Source: Acetobacter lambici
GTDB lineage: Bacteria; Pseudomonadota; Alphaproteobacteria; Acetobacterales; Acetobacteraceae
Length of the DNA: 61,488 bases
Assembly: GCF_011516885.1 (NCBI RefSeq)
Contig: NZ_WOTD01000014.1
Span: 1 to 61,488 of the forward strand
Reading direction: 5' to 3'
Below the pieces are notes generated by a model that saw only the letters and a program-made list of their open reading frames with translations, did no database searches and had not been told where the DNA came from. The position numbers were made by a program, and so were the translations under genes. Shown piece after piece: positions 45,033 through 53,868 of this stretch. Positions within the stretch are counted from its first letter, which is position 1, and each line of letters begins with the position of its first letter.

Positions 45033-45841
45033 TGGCGGCGTCCTTTGCCGTCCAGAGCAAGGTTGAGCCCCACGGTCAGGCATGCAATGGCCAGCGCGGG
45101 GGCAATAACGGCAGGAGCGCCGTAAACAAGACCCAGCAGGTTCTCACGCGTGAGGGAACCCAGGTCCGTCTGTGGGGGTTGCAATCCAACTCCCAGAAAG
45201 CTCAGGTTGCTCAGCAGCCTTACGGCGTAAATGAACCGCAACCCCACATCGGTCAGAACGGGACCGGTCATGTTGGGCAGAATTTCGCGCACGACCAGAT
45301 ATCCGGTTTTTTCCCCCCGCATGCGTGCAGCCAGAATAAAATCTTTCTGCACAATGGACAGGGCAAGCATCCGGCATGTGCGGTAGGAGCCAGGCATGTA
45401 AATACAAGCCATTGCCAGCACCAGAACCGGCACAGATGAGCCAAAAGTCGCCACCGCCACTAGTCCGCTCAGCAGGGATGGAATGGAAATGACCCCGTCC
45501 ATAAAGCGCGAAAGCAGGGTGTCGGTCATGCCTTGCTGCAGGGCTGCCATCATGCCCAGAAAAGCTCCTGCGGTACAGGCCAGCACCGTGGCTGCCGCAC
45601 AGAGCAGCACGGTGCTGCTGGTGCCGTAGAGCAGGCGGGTCAGCACATCACGCCCCAGATAGTCTGTCCCCAGCAGGTGCTGGGCAGATATGGGGGCAAA
45701 TACTGTTGAACTGACAACCTCTCCGGGCAGGCACGGAGCAATGAAAGGGCCTGCAAAAGCCACAGCCAGCCAGAAGAGCGTAATAACGACTGGCACCTGC
45801 AACAAAGGGGACAGGCGGCGCAGGGGCAGGGTAAGCGTCAT
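45029..45841 (-). CDS. ABC importer permease, DppC-like
   Basis: 270 residues from the ATG at 45841, overlapping the upstream permease stop by four bases. The N-terminus starts a single helix (VPVVITLFWLAVAFAGPFIA), followed by APISAQHLLGTDYLGRDVLTRLLYG, the hallmark of DppC-type permeases. Five further helices and the EAA-like loop (AARMRGEKTGYLVVREILPN) follow. It pairs with the DppB-like permease to form the membrane channel. Confidence 0.92.
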   Translation of the reverse strand: MTLTLPLRRLSPLLQVPVVITLFWLAVAFAGPFIAPCLPGEVVSSTVFAPISAQHLLGTDYLGRDVLTRLLYGTSSTVLLCAAATVLACTAGAFLGMMAALQQGMTDTLLSRFMDGVISIPSLLSGLVAVATFGSSVPVLVLAMACIYMPGSYRTCRMLALSIVQKDFILAARMRGEKTGYLVVREILPNMTGPVLTDVGLRFIYAVRLLSNLSFLGVGLQPPQTDLGSLTRENLLGLVYGAPAVIAPALAIACLTVGLNLALDGKGRRQ

Positions 45842-46800
45842 GCGCGGGTCCTTTCCTGCGTGGAGAACAGGGCCACAATATCGGCCAGAGTGGTCAGCAG
45901 CAGATAAGCAGCGCAAAAAATGAGCGCGCAGGTCTGCACCAGCGGAATATCGCGCGAGGCCACGCTATCCACCATCAGGCTGGCAATTCCGGGGTAATGA
46001 AAAACAGATTCCACAATCACCACGCCTCCCAGAAGATAGGAAAGGCTGAGCGCCATGACATTGAACAACGGCGCTATAACATTGGGTAAAACATGGCGTA
46101 GAATGATCGCCGTGGGGGAGACCCCCTTGAGCACAGCCATTTCCACCCATGATGAACTGAGAACGTTCACCATAACCGCGCGGGTCATGCGTGCCATCTG
46201 GCCTACAATCACGCAGCCAAGTGTTGCAACCGGCATGGAAAACGCTGCCAGAAATGACCCAATGGAGTGAATGTCACTAATGCTGGCAAGAGCAGGTAAC
46301 AGATGTAGTTGCACAGCAAAAACAAGAACTGCCAGTGTAGCGACCAAAAACTCCGGCACGGAAACCACGCAAAGGGTCAGCAGGGACACAGCACGATCAA
46401 AAATCGTATTGCGGAAGATGGCAGAGAGAGTGCCCAGCGCTAGAGCCATGGGAACGGCAAACAGGGTTGTAATGCCCGCGAGTAAAAGCGAGTGAATCAG
46501 GCGTTCATGCACCATGCTCATGACGGACTGGTGGCTGACCAGCGATACGCCAAAATCCCCCCTGAGCAACCCACCAGCCCAGCTTGCAAAACGCAGGATA
46601 ACGGGCTGGTCCAGCCGCAGGCTGTGGCGCAGGGCTGCCACGGAATCAGATGTTGCAGCCTGCCCCAGCAGGGACTGGGCAACATCTCCGGGTAGGGCAG
46701 AGGTAATAAAAAAGACCGCCACCACCACAAAAATCAGGGAGACACAGGATGCGCCAAGCCTGCGGGCAATCGCCATGCCGAGCTTTGCGGTCATGGTCAT
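45838..46800 (-). CDS. ABC importer permease, DppB-like
   Basis: 320 residues. It starts with one helix (GASCVSLIFVVVAVFFITSA) and the conserved LPGDVAQSLLG segment, then SLRLDQPVILRFASWAGGLLRGDFG, typical of DppB-like permeases. Five more helices follow, with the EAA loop VEMAVLKGVSPTAIILRHVL. Overlaps the substrate-binding-protein stop and the DppC-like start by four bases each. Confidence 0.92.
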   Translation of the reverse strand: MTMTAKLGMAIARRLGASCVSLIFVVVAVFFITSALPGDVAQSLLGQAATSDSVAALRHSLRLDQPVILRFASWAGGLLRGDFGVSLVSHQSVMSMVHERLIHSLLLAGITTLFAVPMALALGTLSAIFRNTIFDRAVSLLTLCVVSVPEFLVATLAVLVFAVQLHLLPALASISDIHSIGSFLAAFSMPVATLGCVIVGQMARMTRAVMVNVLSSSWVEMAVLKGVSPTAIILRHVLPNVIAPLFNVMALSLSYLLGGVVIVESVFHYPGIASLMVDSVASRDIPLVQTCALIFCAAYLLLTTLADIVALFSTQERTRA

Positions 46801-48416
46801 TGCCCCCCAGTTTTGGCAGAGGCCGGTTGGTCATTGACCCATATGTGGCGGGCAAAATTATACCCCATCAACTGCCCGCCCTGATGCGGGTGTAAACCCT
46901 GTATCCGGGGGTGAAAACCATCCAGACTGGTAATGAAAGAGGGAATACACACGCCTGAACCCGCGTGGATCATGGCCTGCATGTCGTTATACAGGGCATG
47001 ACGCCTGGTCTCGTCCGGTTCCTGGCGGCTAAGGACCAGCAGTTGATCAAAACGTGGGTCGCGCCAATGTGCCTCATTCCATGGGGCGGTCGAGGCAAAG
47101 CTGAGTGCGAAGGTCATATCGGCAGATGCGCGTGGATTGACATTACCAAACCCCATGGGGAACCGCATCCATGACTGGCTCCAGTAGCCATCCGCGGGCA
47201 TGCGCCGTACGTCCAGGCGCAGGCCAATATTTTGTGCTGCATTCTGGAGGAGCACCGCCATTTCCACTGACCCGTTTGCTGCTGGCGAACAGATGAGGGG
47301 CGGCAGGCTCTGGTTGAGAAAACCGTTTTTTTTAAGCAAGAACCGCGCTTTATCCGGGTCATAAACGGTCTGGGGCAGATCGGTGTTACAAAAGCGGTGT
47401 TCGGGGGGCAGGGGCTGGTCATTGCCAGCACGGCAAAAGCCCAGATAAATGGAATTGCGCATCTGTTCGCGGTTGAACAGCAACTTCATGGCCTGCACAA
47501 AATCTGCATTTTCCCCCGGTCCTACGTCCTGACGGATAGCCAGATTGGTGTAGGTGCCTGTCGGGCTCTCCATAACCGCAATGTTGCGTTTGCGAACAAG
47601 AGCGACAAGCCGGGGATCCACTGCGGCAATAATATCCACATCCCCCGAGAGCAGGGCGTTGTGCCGGGCCATATCATCACTAATGGAGATCAGTTCCAGT
47701 GAGTCCACCCACACACCGCCGGGGTTCCAGAAGTTGGTGTTACGCAGGGCAACCGAACGCACACCGGGCTGGAAAACGGCGCAGGTAAAGGGGCCTGTGC
47801 CGTTGGCGGTTTCAAAGCGTGTTGTGCCATCGCGGATAATGGCAAAATTGGTCAGCCCCAGAACGGAGGGAAAAGCGATATTGGGCGCAGCCAGTTCGAT
47901 CACCACCCCCAATGGTCCGTCTGCGCGAACGGCATGCATGGCCATAGCCTGATAGTGCACCTGTGAACCAAGTGCAGGGTCTTTATGGCGGAGGATGGAA
48001 TACACAACATCAGCCGATGTCAGCGGTGCTCCATCATGGAAGCACACACCGCTGCGCAACTGGATATGCCATGTCTGAAAATCGGAGCTTTCAATACTCT
48101 GGGCAAGGGCTGGGCGTGGGGTAAGGGTCTCGTCCAGTGCCACAAGACCATCGTAGAACATATTGCCACGCAGGTAATCGGTCGCCATGGACTGGCGCGC
48201 CGGGTCCAGCGTGTCGCTCAGGGAACCGGATGTGGAGGCGGCCCGCACATGCCCGCCTGTGCGGGGTTGTGTGCCCCATTGCCCGGCTTCAACTGGCCCG
48301 GTCGTGGTTTCACGACCATCGGCGGCACGTGCGACGCCCAACCAAGGTCGGGTGGCACACATGCTGGCGGCAACCATACGTGTACCCTGTTTTATCATGT
48401 TGCGTCGGTTCAGCAT
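46797..48416 (-). CDS. ABC importer solute-binding protein (SBP family 5)
   Basis: About 539 residues from the ATG at 48416, seven bases after GGAG; the GTG at 48422 is a less likely start. The N-terminus LNRRNMIKQGTRMVAASMCA has a twin-arginine-like signal (RR followed by hydrophobic residues), so Tat export is possible. The mature protein has SBP family 5 features: LSDTLDPARQSMATDYLRGN, HIQLRSGVCFHDGAPLTSADV and YTNLAIRQDVG. It binds a peptide- or opine-like ligand in the periplasm and leads the ABC importer operon. Confidence 0.92.
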   Translation of the reverse strand: MLNRRNMIKQGTRMVAASMCATRPWLGVARAADGRETTTGPVEAGQWGTQPRTGGHVRAASTSGSLSDTLDPARQSMATDYLRGNMFYDGLVALDETLTPRPALAQSIESSDFQTWHIQLRSGVCFHDGAPLTSADVVYSILRHKDPALGSQVHYQAMAMHAVRADGPLGVVIELAAPNIAFPSVLGLTNFAIIRDGTTRFETANGTGPFTCAVFQPGVRSVALRNTNFWNPGGVWVDSLELISISDDMARHNALLSGDVDIIAAVDPRLVALVRKRNIAVMESPTGTYTNLAIRQDVGPGENADFVQAMKLLFNREQMRNSIYLGFCRAGNDQPLPPEHRFCNTDLPQTVYDPDKARFLLKKNGFLNQSLPPLICSPAANGSVEMAVLLQNAAQNIGLRLDVRRMPADGYWSQSWMRFPMGFGNVNPRASADMTFALSFASTAPWNEAHWRDPRFDQLLVLSRQEPDETRRHALYNDMQAMIHAGSGVCIPSFITSLDGFHPRIQGLHPHQGGQLMGYNFARHIWVNDQPASAKTGGQ

Positions 48417-48504
48417 CAACACGCTCCAACCAGAGGAAAACAGGGGTGAAAAAGAGCGGGGCAGGTACTGCTGTGGCTAATTGCCCCGCTCAGGGAGTGT
48501 CGTC

Positions 48505-49173
48505 TTACAGACCCAGAACGCCGGGTAGGCCACCAATGTCGGGGATTTCGGTGTAACCATAATATGGGGTGGAGGGTTCATGGCCGCGGGCCACAAAAAC
48601 CTTGTTGCGAATGCCCAGATCATGCGCTGTCATCAGGTCGTAGCGCAGGGAGGACGAGACGTGCAGAATGTCTTCAGGCCCGCAACCCAGCTTGTCCAGC
48701 ATGTATTCAAACGCACGCATGTGCGGCTTGTAGGCCTGCGCGTCTTCCGCCGTGAATACGGCATGCACAGGCGCGCCAAGCTTGGCCACGTTGGAATGGA
48801 TCTGTGTGTTGGACGCGTTGGAAAGAATGACCAGCGGCACTTCTTTGGCAACCTTGGACAGACCTGCGGGCACATCGTCCCACGGCCCCCATGTGGGAAC
48901 AGCTTCATAAAACTTGTTCGCCACTTCGGGAGCGAAGGGAACATTCCACTTTTTGCAGGTCCGCTCCATGGCATTAAGCAGCACGTAGCGGTAGGGCTGC
49001 CACGGACCAAGCACCTCATCCAGTCGGTAGGCGGCAAAGTCCTTGCAGAACTGCTCCATTCCTTCGGGGGGAACAACATCGGCGTAAAGCTCACGCGCCA
49101 TGTCGCTCATGCGGAAGCGGGTCAGGGTGCCGTAGCAGTCGAATGTTACGAATTTGGGCCTGAACGTCGTCAT
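48505..49173 (-). CDS. Haloacid dehalogenase type II-like hydrolase (HAD 3)
   Basis: 222 residues. Motif I FVTFDCYGTLTRF has the nucleophile Asp; motif II is VILSNASN; AYKPHMRAFEYML holds the Lys, and HVSSSLRYDLMTAHDLGIRN completes the active site. It resembles L-2-haloacid dehalogenases and related HADs. It lies between the solute-binding-protein gene and the flavoprotein dehydrogenase genes on the same strand. With HAD 1 and HAD 2 this is the third pairing with a flavin oxidase, suggesting a shared chemical step. Confidence 0.9.
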   Translation of the reverse strand: MTTFRPKFVTFDCYGTLTRFRMSDMARELYADVVPPEGMEQFCKDFAAYRLDEVLGPWQPYRYVLLNAMERTCKKWNVPFAPEVANKFYEAVPTWGPWDDVPAGLSKVAKEVPLVILSNASNTQIHSNVAKLGAPVHAVFTAEDAQAYKPHMRAFEYMLDKLGCGPEDILHVSSSLRYDLMTAHDLGIRNKVFVARGHEPSTPYYGYTEIPDIGGLPGVLGL

Positions 49174-49355
49174 GATGTTTTTTATCCGTCTGATTAACGT
49201 TACGATATGACAACATAAACTGAACGGAGAATGCTACTGCTTTCTTTGTTTATGCAGCACAGCATTCTGTATGTTGGAAAAATGACCACAGAAAATGCCG
49301 TGGAGGCACCAGCCCGGTCTCGCCTGCTGAAAAATAGCTGGCAGCGCCGGTAATG

Positions 49356-50522
49356 TTACAAAGCAGGCGGCTTTAAAAACCGGGCTATGCTAAAGGGGGC
49401 CAGAGGAATTTCTGTTTTGCCTGTCGCCAGCAGGTCCGCCATGGTTGCTCCCACGCCCGGCCCTAGCTGAAAACCATGCCCGCAGAAGCCAAAGGCATAG
49501 TAAAGCCCCGGCACCCGCGCACTTGGCCCCATAACAGGGAGGTCATCATCGGTGTAGCCTTCAATCCCGGTCCATGTACGAATAACACGCAGACGGGCAA
49601 AATCGGGCAGAATACGTTGCAGATGCGGCATCTGCCGCACGGTGTTGAGCGGGTTCAGGTAAGCACGTTTGGCGGCTAGGTCCACTGTGCCGCGTAGTCC
49701 CCCACCAAAAACAATATTACCACGCTCTACCTGCCGCAGATAAACACCCTCTTCTTCTACCCATGACGCATAACCAATGACAGGATGAATACGATAGGGA
49801 ACGGGTTCTGTTACCCCCATTTGCGGGGCTTTGGGGGTCAGGGGAAGGTCTTCGCCAAAGGCTGCGGCCATTTTTTGGCCCCATGCCCCGCTGGAAATCT
49901 GGAGCAGGGGCGCTGTAAAGCGCTGGCCTTTGGTTGTTTCAACCACAAAGTCCTCGGCAGAACGCGTAATGTTGCTAACTTCTGTCCCTTCCAGCACGGT
50001 CGCACCTGCACGCCGTGCCGCACGGCCAAACGCCGGGGCCGCAAGGCGAGGGTTTGCATGCCCGTCGAGCGGAGAAAAAGAGGCACAATCCACATCCGGG
50101 TCAAGCATGGGAAACCGCTCTACCGCTTTGCGTCCGCTATAAAGTTCCAGATCTAATCCGTAGGGTTTGCAGTCCTGTGCATATTTTTCCAGCCGTGCGC
50201 TATCCTCGGGCTTAAACGCAACGCGTACATGACCACTGGGCAGGAACTCAACATTTTCCCCGATCAGTTTGGGCAGATCACCCCATATGGTCCGGGACCT
50301 GTTGGCGAGAGGGAGTTGAGGTAAAAAACGACCCTGACGGCGCACATTCCCAAAGTTTGTGCCCGATGCGTACTGGCCGACCAGATCACGCTCCAGCAAA
50401 ATGACAGATAGACCTTGCTGGCGCGCAAAAAAAGCGGTGGCCGCCCCCATAATGCCGCCGCCAACAATAATAACATCGGCCCGTGCTGTGGTGCGTGTAA
50501 CGGGTTGGGCAGGGTGGCTCAT
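49356..50522 (-). CDS. FAD-dependent dehydrogenase, catalytic subunit (HcnC/opine oxidase B-like)
   Basis: 388 residues. DVIIVGGGIMGAATAFFARQ (about 15-34) binds FAD; GTNFGNVRRQGRF replaces the usual GxNGG segment, and VIRTWTGIEGYTDDDLPVMG with YAFGFCGHGFQLGPGVG fits the glycine oxidase / sarcosine oxidase beta-like family. It oxidises an N-substituted amino acid. The next upstream gene encodes its NAD/FAD-type partner, and the start overlaps that stop by four bases. The trio with the 2Fe-2S protein resembles hydrogen cyanide synthase, octopine/nopaline oxidase or D-hydroxyproline dehydrogenase. Confidence 0.9.
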   Translation of the reverse strand: MSHPAQPVTRTTARADVIIVGGGIMGAATAFFARQQGLSVILLERDLVGQYASGTNFGNVRRQGRFLPQLPLANRSRTIWGDLPKLIGENVEFLPSGHVRVAFKPEDSARLEKYAQDCKPYGLDLELYSGRKAVERFPMLDPDVDCASFSPLDGHANPRLAAPAFGRAARRAGATVLEGTEVSNITRSAEDFVVETTKGQRFTAPLLQISSGAWGQKMAAAFGEDLPLTPKAPQMGVTEPVPYRIHPVIGYASWVEEEGVYLRQVERGNIVFGGGLRGTVDLAAKRAYLNPLNTVRQMPHLQRILPDFARLRVIRTWTGIEGYTDDDLPVMGPSARVPGLYYAFGFCGHGFQLGPGVGATMADLLATGKTEIPLAPFSIARFLKPPAL

Positions 50523-51904
50523 ATCATAATACCCCGGATTTTAGCGGGTAAGGGTTTAATGGGGGCGGCACTACGGATGCGGCCTGCCTGCTCGATGGGC
50601 ATTTGGCGGGCGGCGGCCAGAATTTCGGCCCCGGCAAGTCCACACATACGGCCCTGACAGCGCCCCATGCCCACACGGACAAACGCTTTGGCCCGGTTGA
50701 CTTCGGGGGCATCCAGTGCGCCTGCGGCACGTCGGATATCCCCTGCGGTCACGTTCTCGCACCGGCAGACCACGGTTTCATCGGGCAAAGAGGCAGCGTT
50801 ACGCCATGGCCATGGGAATCCTGTTTCCAACCCGTGGCGGAAGGCGTTCATGGGTTCCAGCGCCTTACGCAGCCGGGTCATATTCTGTGCGGGAACATTA
50901 TGCCCCATATCCGCAAGGCAACGTAGGGCGGCCAGAGCACCAGCATATTCCGCGCCGTCAGCCCCGCGTATGCCCGCGCCATCGCCAGCCATGTAAATAC
51001 CCTGCTGGGATGTGGCACCGTCCACATCTGTCACGGGCAACCACTGGCGGGAGGTGGCGTCAAACGCAAAGTCACATTTCAGCAGATCGGCCAGTTGCGT
51101 TTCGGAGCGCAGGCCGTAACCCATGCCAACGGCGTCTCCCACCGTATGGCGTAACTGGCCACGGCTGTTCCGCCACGTCACGCCTCTTACCCTTAGACCA
51201 TCATCATCTTCGTGCTCTTCTATGCGTACAGGCTGGATGCCAGCATGCAGGGGCACTCCAGAACGCATAAGATCGGCCATGTAACGCACACCCTGTGCGA
51301 GTATGGCAGGCCGGTGCCGTAGCCCTCGCAGCCCCTTGATACGTGTTTTGAGAGACGACGTATCCAGCACGGCACATGGCTTTACCCCTGCTTTGAGGTA
51401 CTGCCACGCAACCAGATAGAGCAGCGGTCCTGTGCCCATGAACACAGGGGCGCTGCCAATGGCGCAGGCTTGTGCCTTGAGCGCTATCTGCGCACCACCA
51501 AGTGTGAATACGCCGGGCAACGTCCAGCCCGGACAGGGCATAATGCGGTCGGTGGCCCCTGTGGCAATAATCAGGGCATCATAGGTAATGGCTTCAACGC
51601 GCTGCGCATGTTCGGTCAGGAGTTGCTGGTCCACAACACCCCAAGCCAGTGTTTCTGGCCGGTAGTCGATATGGGGCAGCAATTCAGCAAATGCCGTGTG
51701 CAACGCGGTGGCCGAGCGGGCTGCTGCGCCATACAGCTTTTTGGCCGGGCGTACAAAGTTTTCGGGTTGCCTGCGGTATATCTGGCCGCCCTGCTGTCGG
51801 TTTTCGTCCAGCACGACCGGGCGCAGGCCAGCGTGAACAAGGGTTTGTGCCGCGCGCGTGCCAGCAGGCCCCGCCCCGACAACAATAACTACTGGCTTGT
51901 CCAT
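50519..51904 (-). CDS. FAD/NAD(P)-dependent dehydrogenase subunit with C-terminal 2Fe-2S domain (HcnB/opine oxidase A-like)
   Basis: 461 residues. VIVVGAGPAGTRAAQTLVHAG binds FAD and a second Rossmann motif follows (PVFMGTGPLLYLVAWQYLKA). IYMAGDGAGIRGADGAEYAG is the FAD-ribityl contact. Residues about 375-425 form a BFD-like 2Fe-2S domain: VVCRCENVTAGDI and GMGRCQGRMCGLAG supply four Cys. It is the electron-transfer or second flavin subunit of the dehydrogenase. The start overlaps the ferredoxin-like gene by 16 bases with AGAGG inside that gene as its ribosome site. Confidence 0.92.
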   Translation of the reverse strand: MDKPVVIVVGAGPAGTRAAQTLVHAGLRPVVLDENRQQGGQIYRRQPENFVRPAKKLYGAAARSATALHTAFAELLPHIDYRPETLAWGVVDQQLLTEHAQRVEAITYDALIIATGATDRIMPCPGWTLPGVFTLGGAQIALKAQACAIGSAPVFMGTGPLLYLVAWQYLKAGVKPCAVLDTSSLKTRIKGLRGLRHRPAILAQGVRYMADLMRSGVPLHAGIQPVRIEEHEDDDGLRVRGVTWRNSRGQLRHTVGDAVGMGYGLRSETQLADLLKCDFAFDATSRQWLPVTDVDGATSQQGIYMAGDGAGIRGADGAEYAGALAALRCLADMGHNVPAQNMTRLRKALEPMNAFRHGLETGFPWPWRNAASLPDETVVCRCENVTAGDIRRAAGALDAPEVNRAKAFVRVGMGRCQGRMCGLAGAEILAAARQMPIEQAGRIRSAAPIKPLPAKIRGIMI

Positions 51905-52188
51905 GGCACCTCTGCTGTCACTATACGAAGGCCGTGTGTGGCCGGAGTGGAACAGGCGCGAAGTTCATCACCGTTTTCGGTCCATACGCGGCAGTCCTGA
52001 CAGGCCCCCATAAGGCAGAAACCTGCACGGGGTTTGCCGTCAAACTCATTATGACGTAGCTGTCCGCCCGCTAGCAGAACTGCGGTTAGAACAGTGTCCC
52101 CCTCAAGCGCTGTTACAGGCTGTCCATCGACTGTTATGGTAATGGGTGACCGCTGTGTTTCGGACACACGTCGGAAAAGTCCCTTCAT
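51889..52188 (-). CDS. Small 2Fe-2S ferredoxin-like subunit (HcnA/opine oxidase C-like)
   Basis: 99 residues from the ATG at 52188, nine bases after AGGAGG; the in-frame upstream part to 52251 is outside the family. The four cluster ligands are in GFCLMGACQDCRVW (C-x4-C-x2-C) and later LRACST. ITITVDGQPVTALEGDTVL is the beta-grasp start. It completes the heterotrimeric dehydrogenase with the two flavoproteins downstream and probably passes electrons from substrate to the respiratory chain. Confidence 0.92.
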   Translation of the reverse strand: MKGLFRRVSETQRSPITITVDGQPVTALEGDTVLTAVLLAGGQLRHNEFDGKPRAGFCLMGACQDCRVWTENGDELRACSTPATHGLRIVTAEVPWTSQ

Positions 52189-52243
52189 CAGGGCGAACCT
52201 CCTGCCATGTGCCGTGGCGCTATACGCGCCACGGCTCTGTGTC

Positions 52244-53623
52244 TCAGGCAATTGCTGCGGCTATGTCCTTGTCATCCAGTAACGCATTCAATACGGCTTC
52301 GATACGATCGCACATTATGTCGGTCTCTTCCAGTGTCATGCACAGGGGAGGAGCAAGCCCGATAATATCATCGCCAAAGGCGCGGAACAGCACACCGTTT
52401 TCATAGCCAATTTTGGCCATTTTTTTAGAAATGCCGAGCGAGGGAGCAGGTTTGGTCTTGGCTTTTTTGTCAGTTACCAGTTCTATGGCAGCCAGCATGC
52501 CCATGGAGCGCGTGTCTCCCACCAGAGGATGGTCCTTCATTGCTGCAAGGCGGGCGGCCAGATGAACGCCTGAACGCACACCGTTTTCAAGCAGTCCGTT
52601 CTGATAAAGATCCAGCACGGCAAGGCCAATGGCAGCACTAACCGGGTGTGCGCTGTAGGTCATGCCATGGCCCACCGCAACACCTGCCGGGGTGGCATCA
52701 CGGATTGTGGCATACATGCCCTCGCTCATGAACACGGCCCCCATAGGGGCGTAGCCTGAGGTCAGGCCTTTGGCCACGGTCATCATGTCAGGCACAACGT
52801 TTTCGTGTTCACAGGCAAACAGGGGGCCGGTGCGGCCAAAGCCTGTAATCACTTCGTCGGTCACAAACAGAATATCCAGTTCACGGCAGGTCTCGCGCAT
52901 GGCGCGCAGCCAGCCAACAGGTGGCACGGCAACACCGCCGGAACCCTGAACAGGCTCGCAAAAGAACGCAGCTACATGTTCGGGGCCACCCAGTTCCGCT
53001 ACCTTGCTGCGCAAATCGGCAACGCAGGCGGCAATAATCGCTGCGGCATCCGGCCCTTTAGGGTGGCGGTAGGGGTCTGGGCTTGGAATATGGTGCTGCC
53101 ATGAAAGAGGCACGTCAGCGTTACGGTGGAATGCGGCAAGGGCAGTAAGCCCGGCACCGGTATAGGTGCTGCCATGGTAACCACGGGCCAGACCAATGAC
53201 ATGCTTTTTACCCGGTGTGCCACGGGCATGCTGGTAAAAACGGATAAAGCGCAAGGCGCTATCCACGGCATCCGACCCACCTTGCGAGAAAAAGACCCGG
53301 TTCAGGTCCCCCGGTGTGACTGCGGCAAGGCGGGAGGCCAGCGTAATTGCGCTTTCGCTCGCAAAGCCAAAATACCCGGTGGCATAGGGCAGGCGGGTCA
53401 TCTGCTCGGCAGCGGCCTGTACAACGCTTTGTTGACCGTAACCAACATTAACGCACCAGAGACCAGCAAACCCGTCGAGCAGTTTGTTGCCATGAATATC
53501 CGTCAGCCACGAGCCCTGACCGGATTGCAGAATGCGCGGTCCGTGCTCTTCCTGATCACGCCATGAGGAGACGGGATGGATCAGGTGGGCACGATCGAGT
53601 GATACAAGTGTCTCTGGAGTCAT
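52244..53623 (-). CDS. Class III aminotransferase (omega-amino acid / polyamine type)
   Basis: 459 residues. It has SQGGSDAVDSALRF, the PLP phosphate contact; RGYHGSTYTGAG; VTDEVITGFGRTG with the PLP-binding Asp; and the PLP Lys in VAKGLTSGYAPMGAV. This pattern is seen in omega-amino acid:pyruvate and putrescine:pyruvate aminotransferases. It should move an amino group to pyruvate, giving an aldehyde for the aldehyde dehydrogenases in this region. It is the first gene of the minus-strand unit with the 2Fe-2S dehydrogenase and is divergent from an aldehyde dehydrogenase gene. Confidence 0.92.
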   Translation of the reverse strand: MTPETLVSLDRAHLIHPVSSWRDQEEHGPRILQSGQGSWLTDIHGNKLLDGFAGLWCVNVGYGQQSVVQAAAEQMTRLPYATGYFGFASESAITLASRLAAVTPGDLNRVFFSQGGSDAVDSALRFIRFYQHARGTPGKKHVIGLARGYHGSTYTGAGLTALAAFHRNADVPLSWQHHIPSPDPYRHPKGPDAAAIIAACVADLRSKVAELGGPEHVAAFFCEPVQGSGGVAVPPVGWLRAMRETCRELDILFVTDEVITGFGRTGPLFACEHENVVPDMMTVAKGLTSGYAPMGAVFMSEGMYATIRDATPAGVAVGHGMTYSAHPVSAAIGLAVLDLYQNGLLENGVRSGVHLAARLAAMKDHPLVGDTRSMGMLAAIELVTDKKAKTKPAPSLGISKKMAKIGYENGVLFRAFGDDIIGLAPPLCMTLEETDIMCDRIEAVLNALLDDKDIAAAIA

Positions 53624-53868
53624 GGCTGTTGATATCCGTTGTGTTGTTGGCCTTGTTTTTCCTATGCTGGTACAGGCGGAAAATATGGTGCCATAACCAG
53701 TCGTTACGATAGCGGATTATGCTGTTCTGGACGCGGGTGCTGTAAGAAAGCATTAAATTGCCCTTTGCCCCGTTTTAGTGTTTGCGCCGTGCGCAAGGAT
53801 AAGAAAAACTACGATACCGCAATGACCTGACTGGCGTTTGTACAGGCATAATGCAGGGAGAGTAGAGC
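53624..53868. promoter_or_regulatory. Divergent promoter region between aminotransferase and aldehyde dehydrogenase units
   Basis: About 245 bp. It must contain both divergent promoters. GTTACGATA occurs here (53703-53711) and again upstream of HAD 3 (49199-49207), a possible shared site. GGAGAG before 53869 is the aldehyde dehydrogenase ribosome site. Confidence 0.5.
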
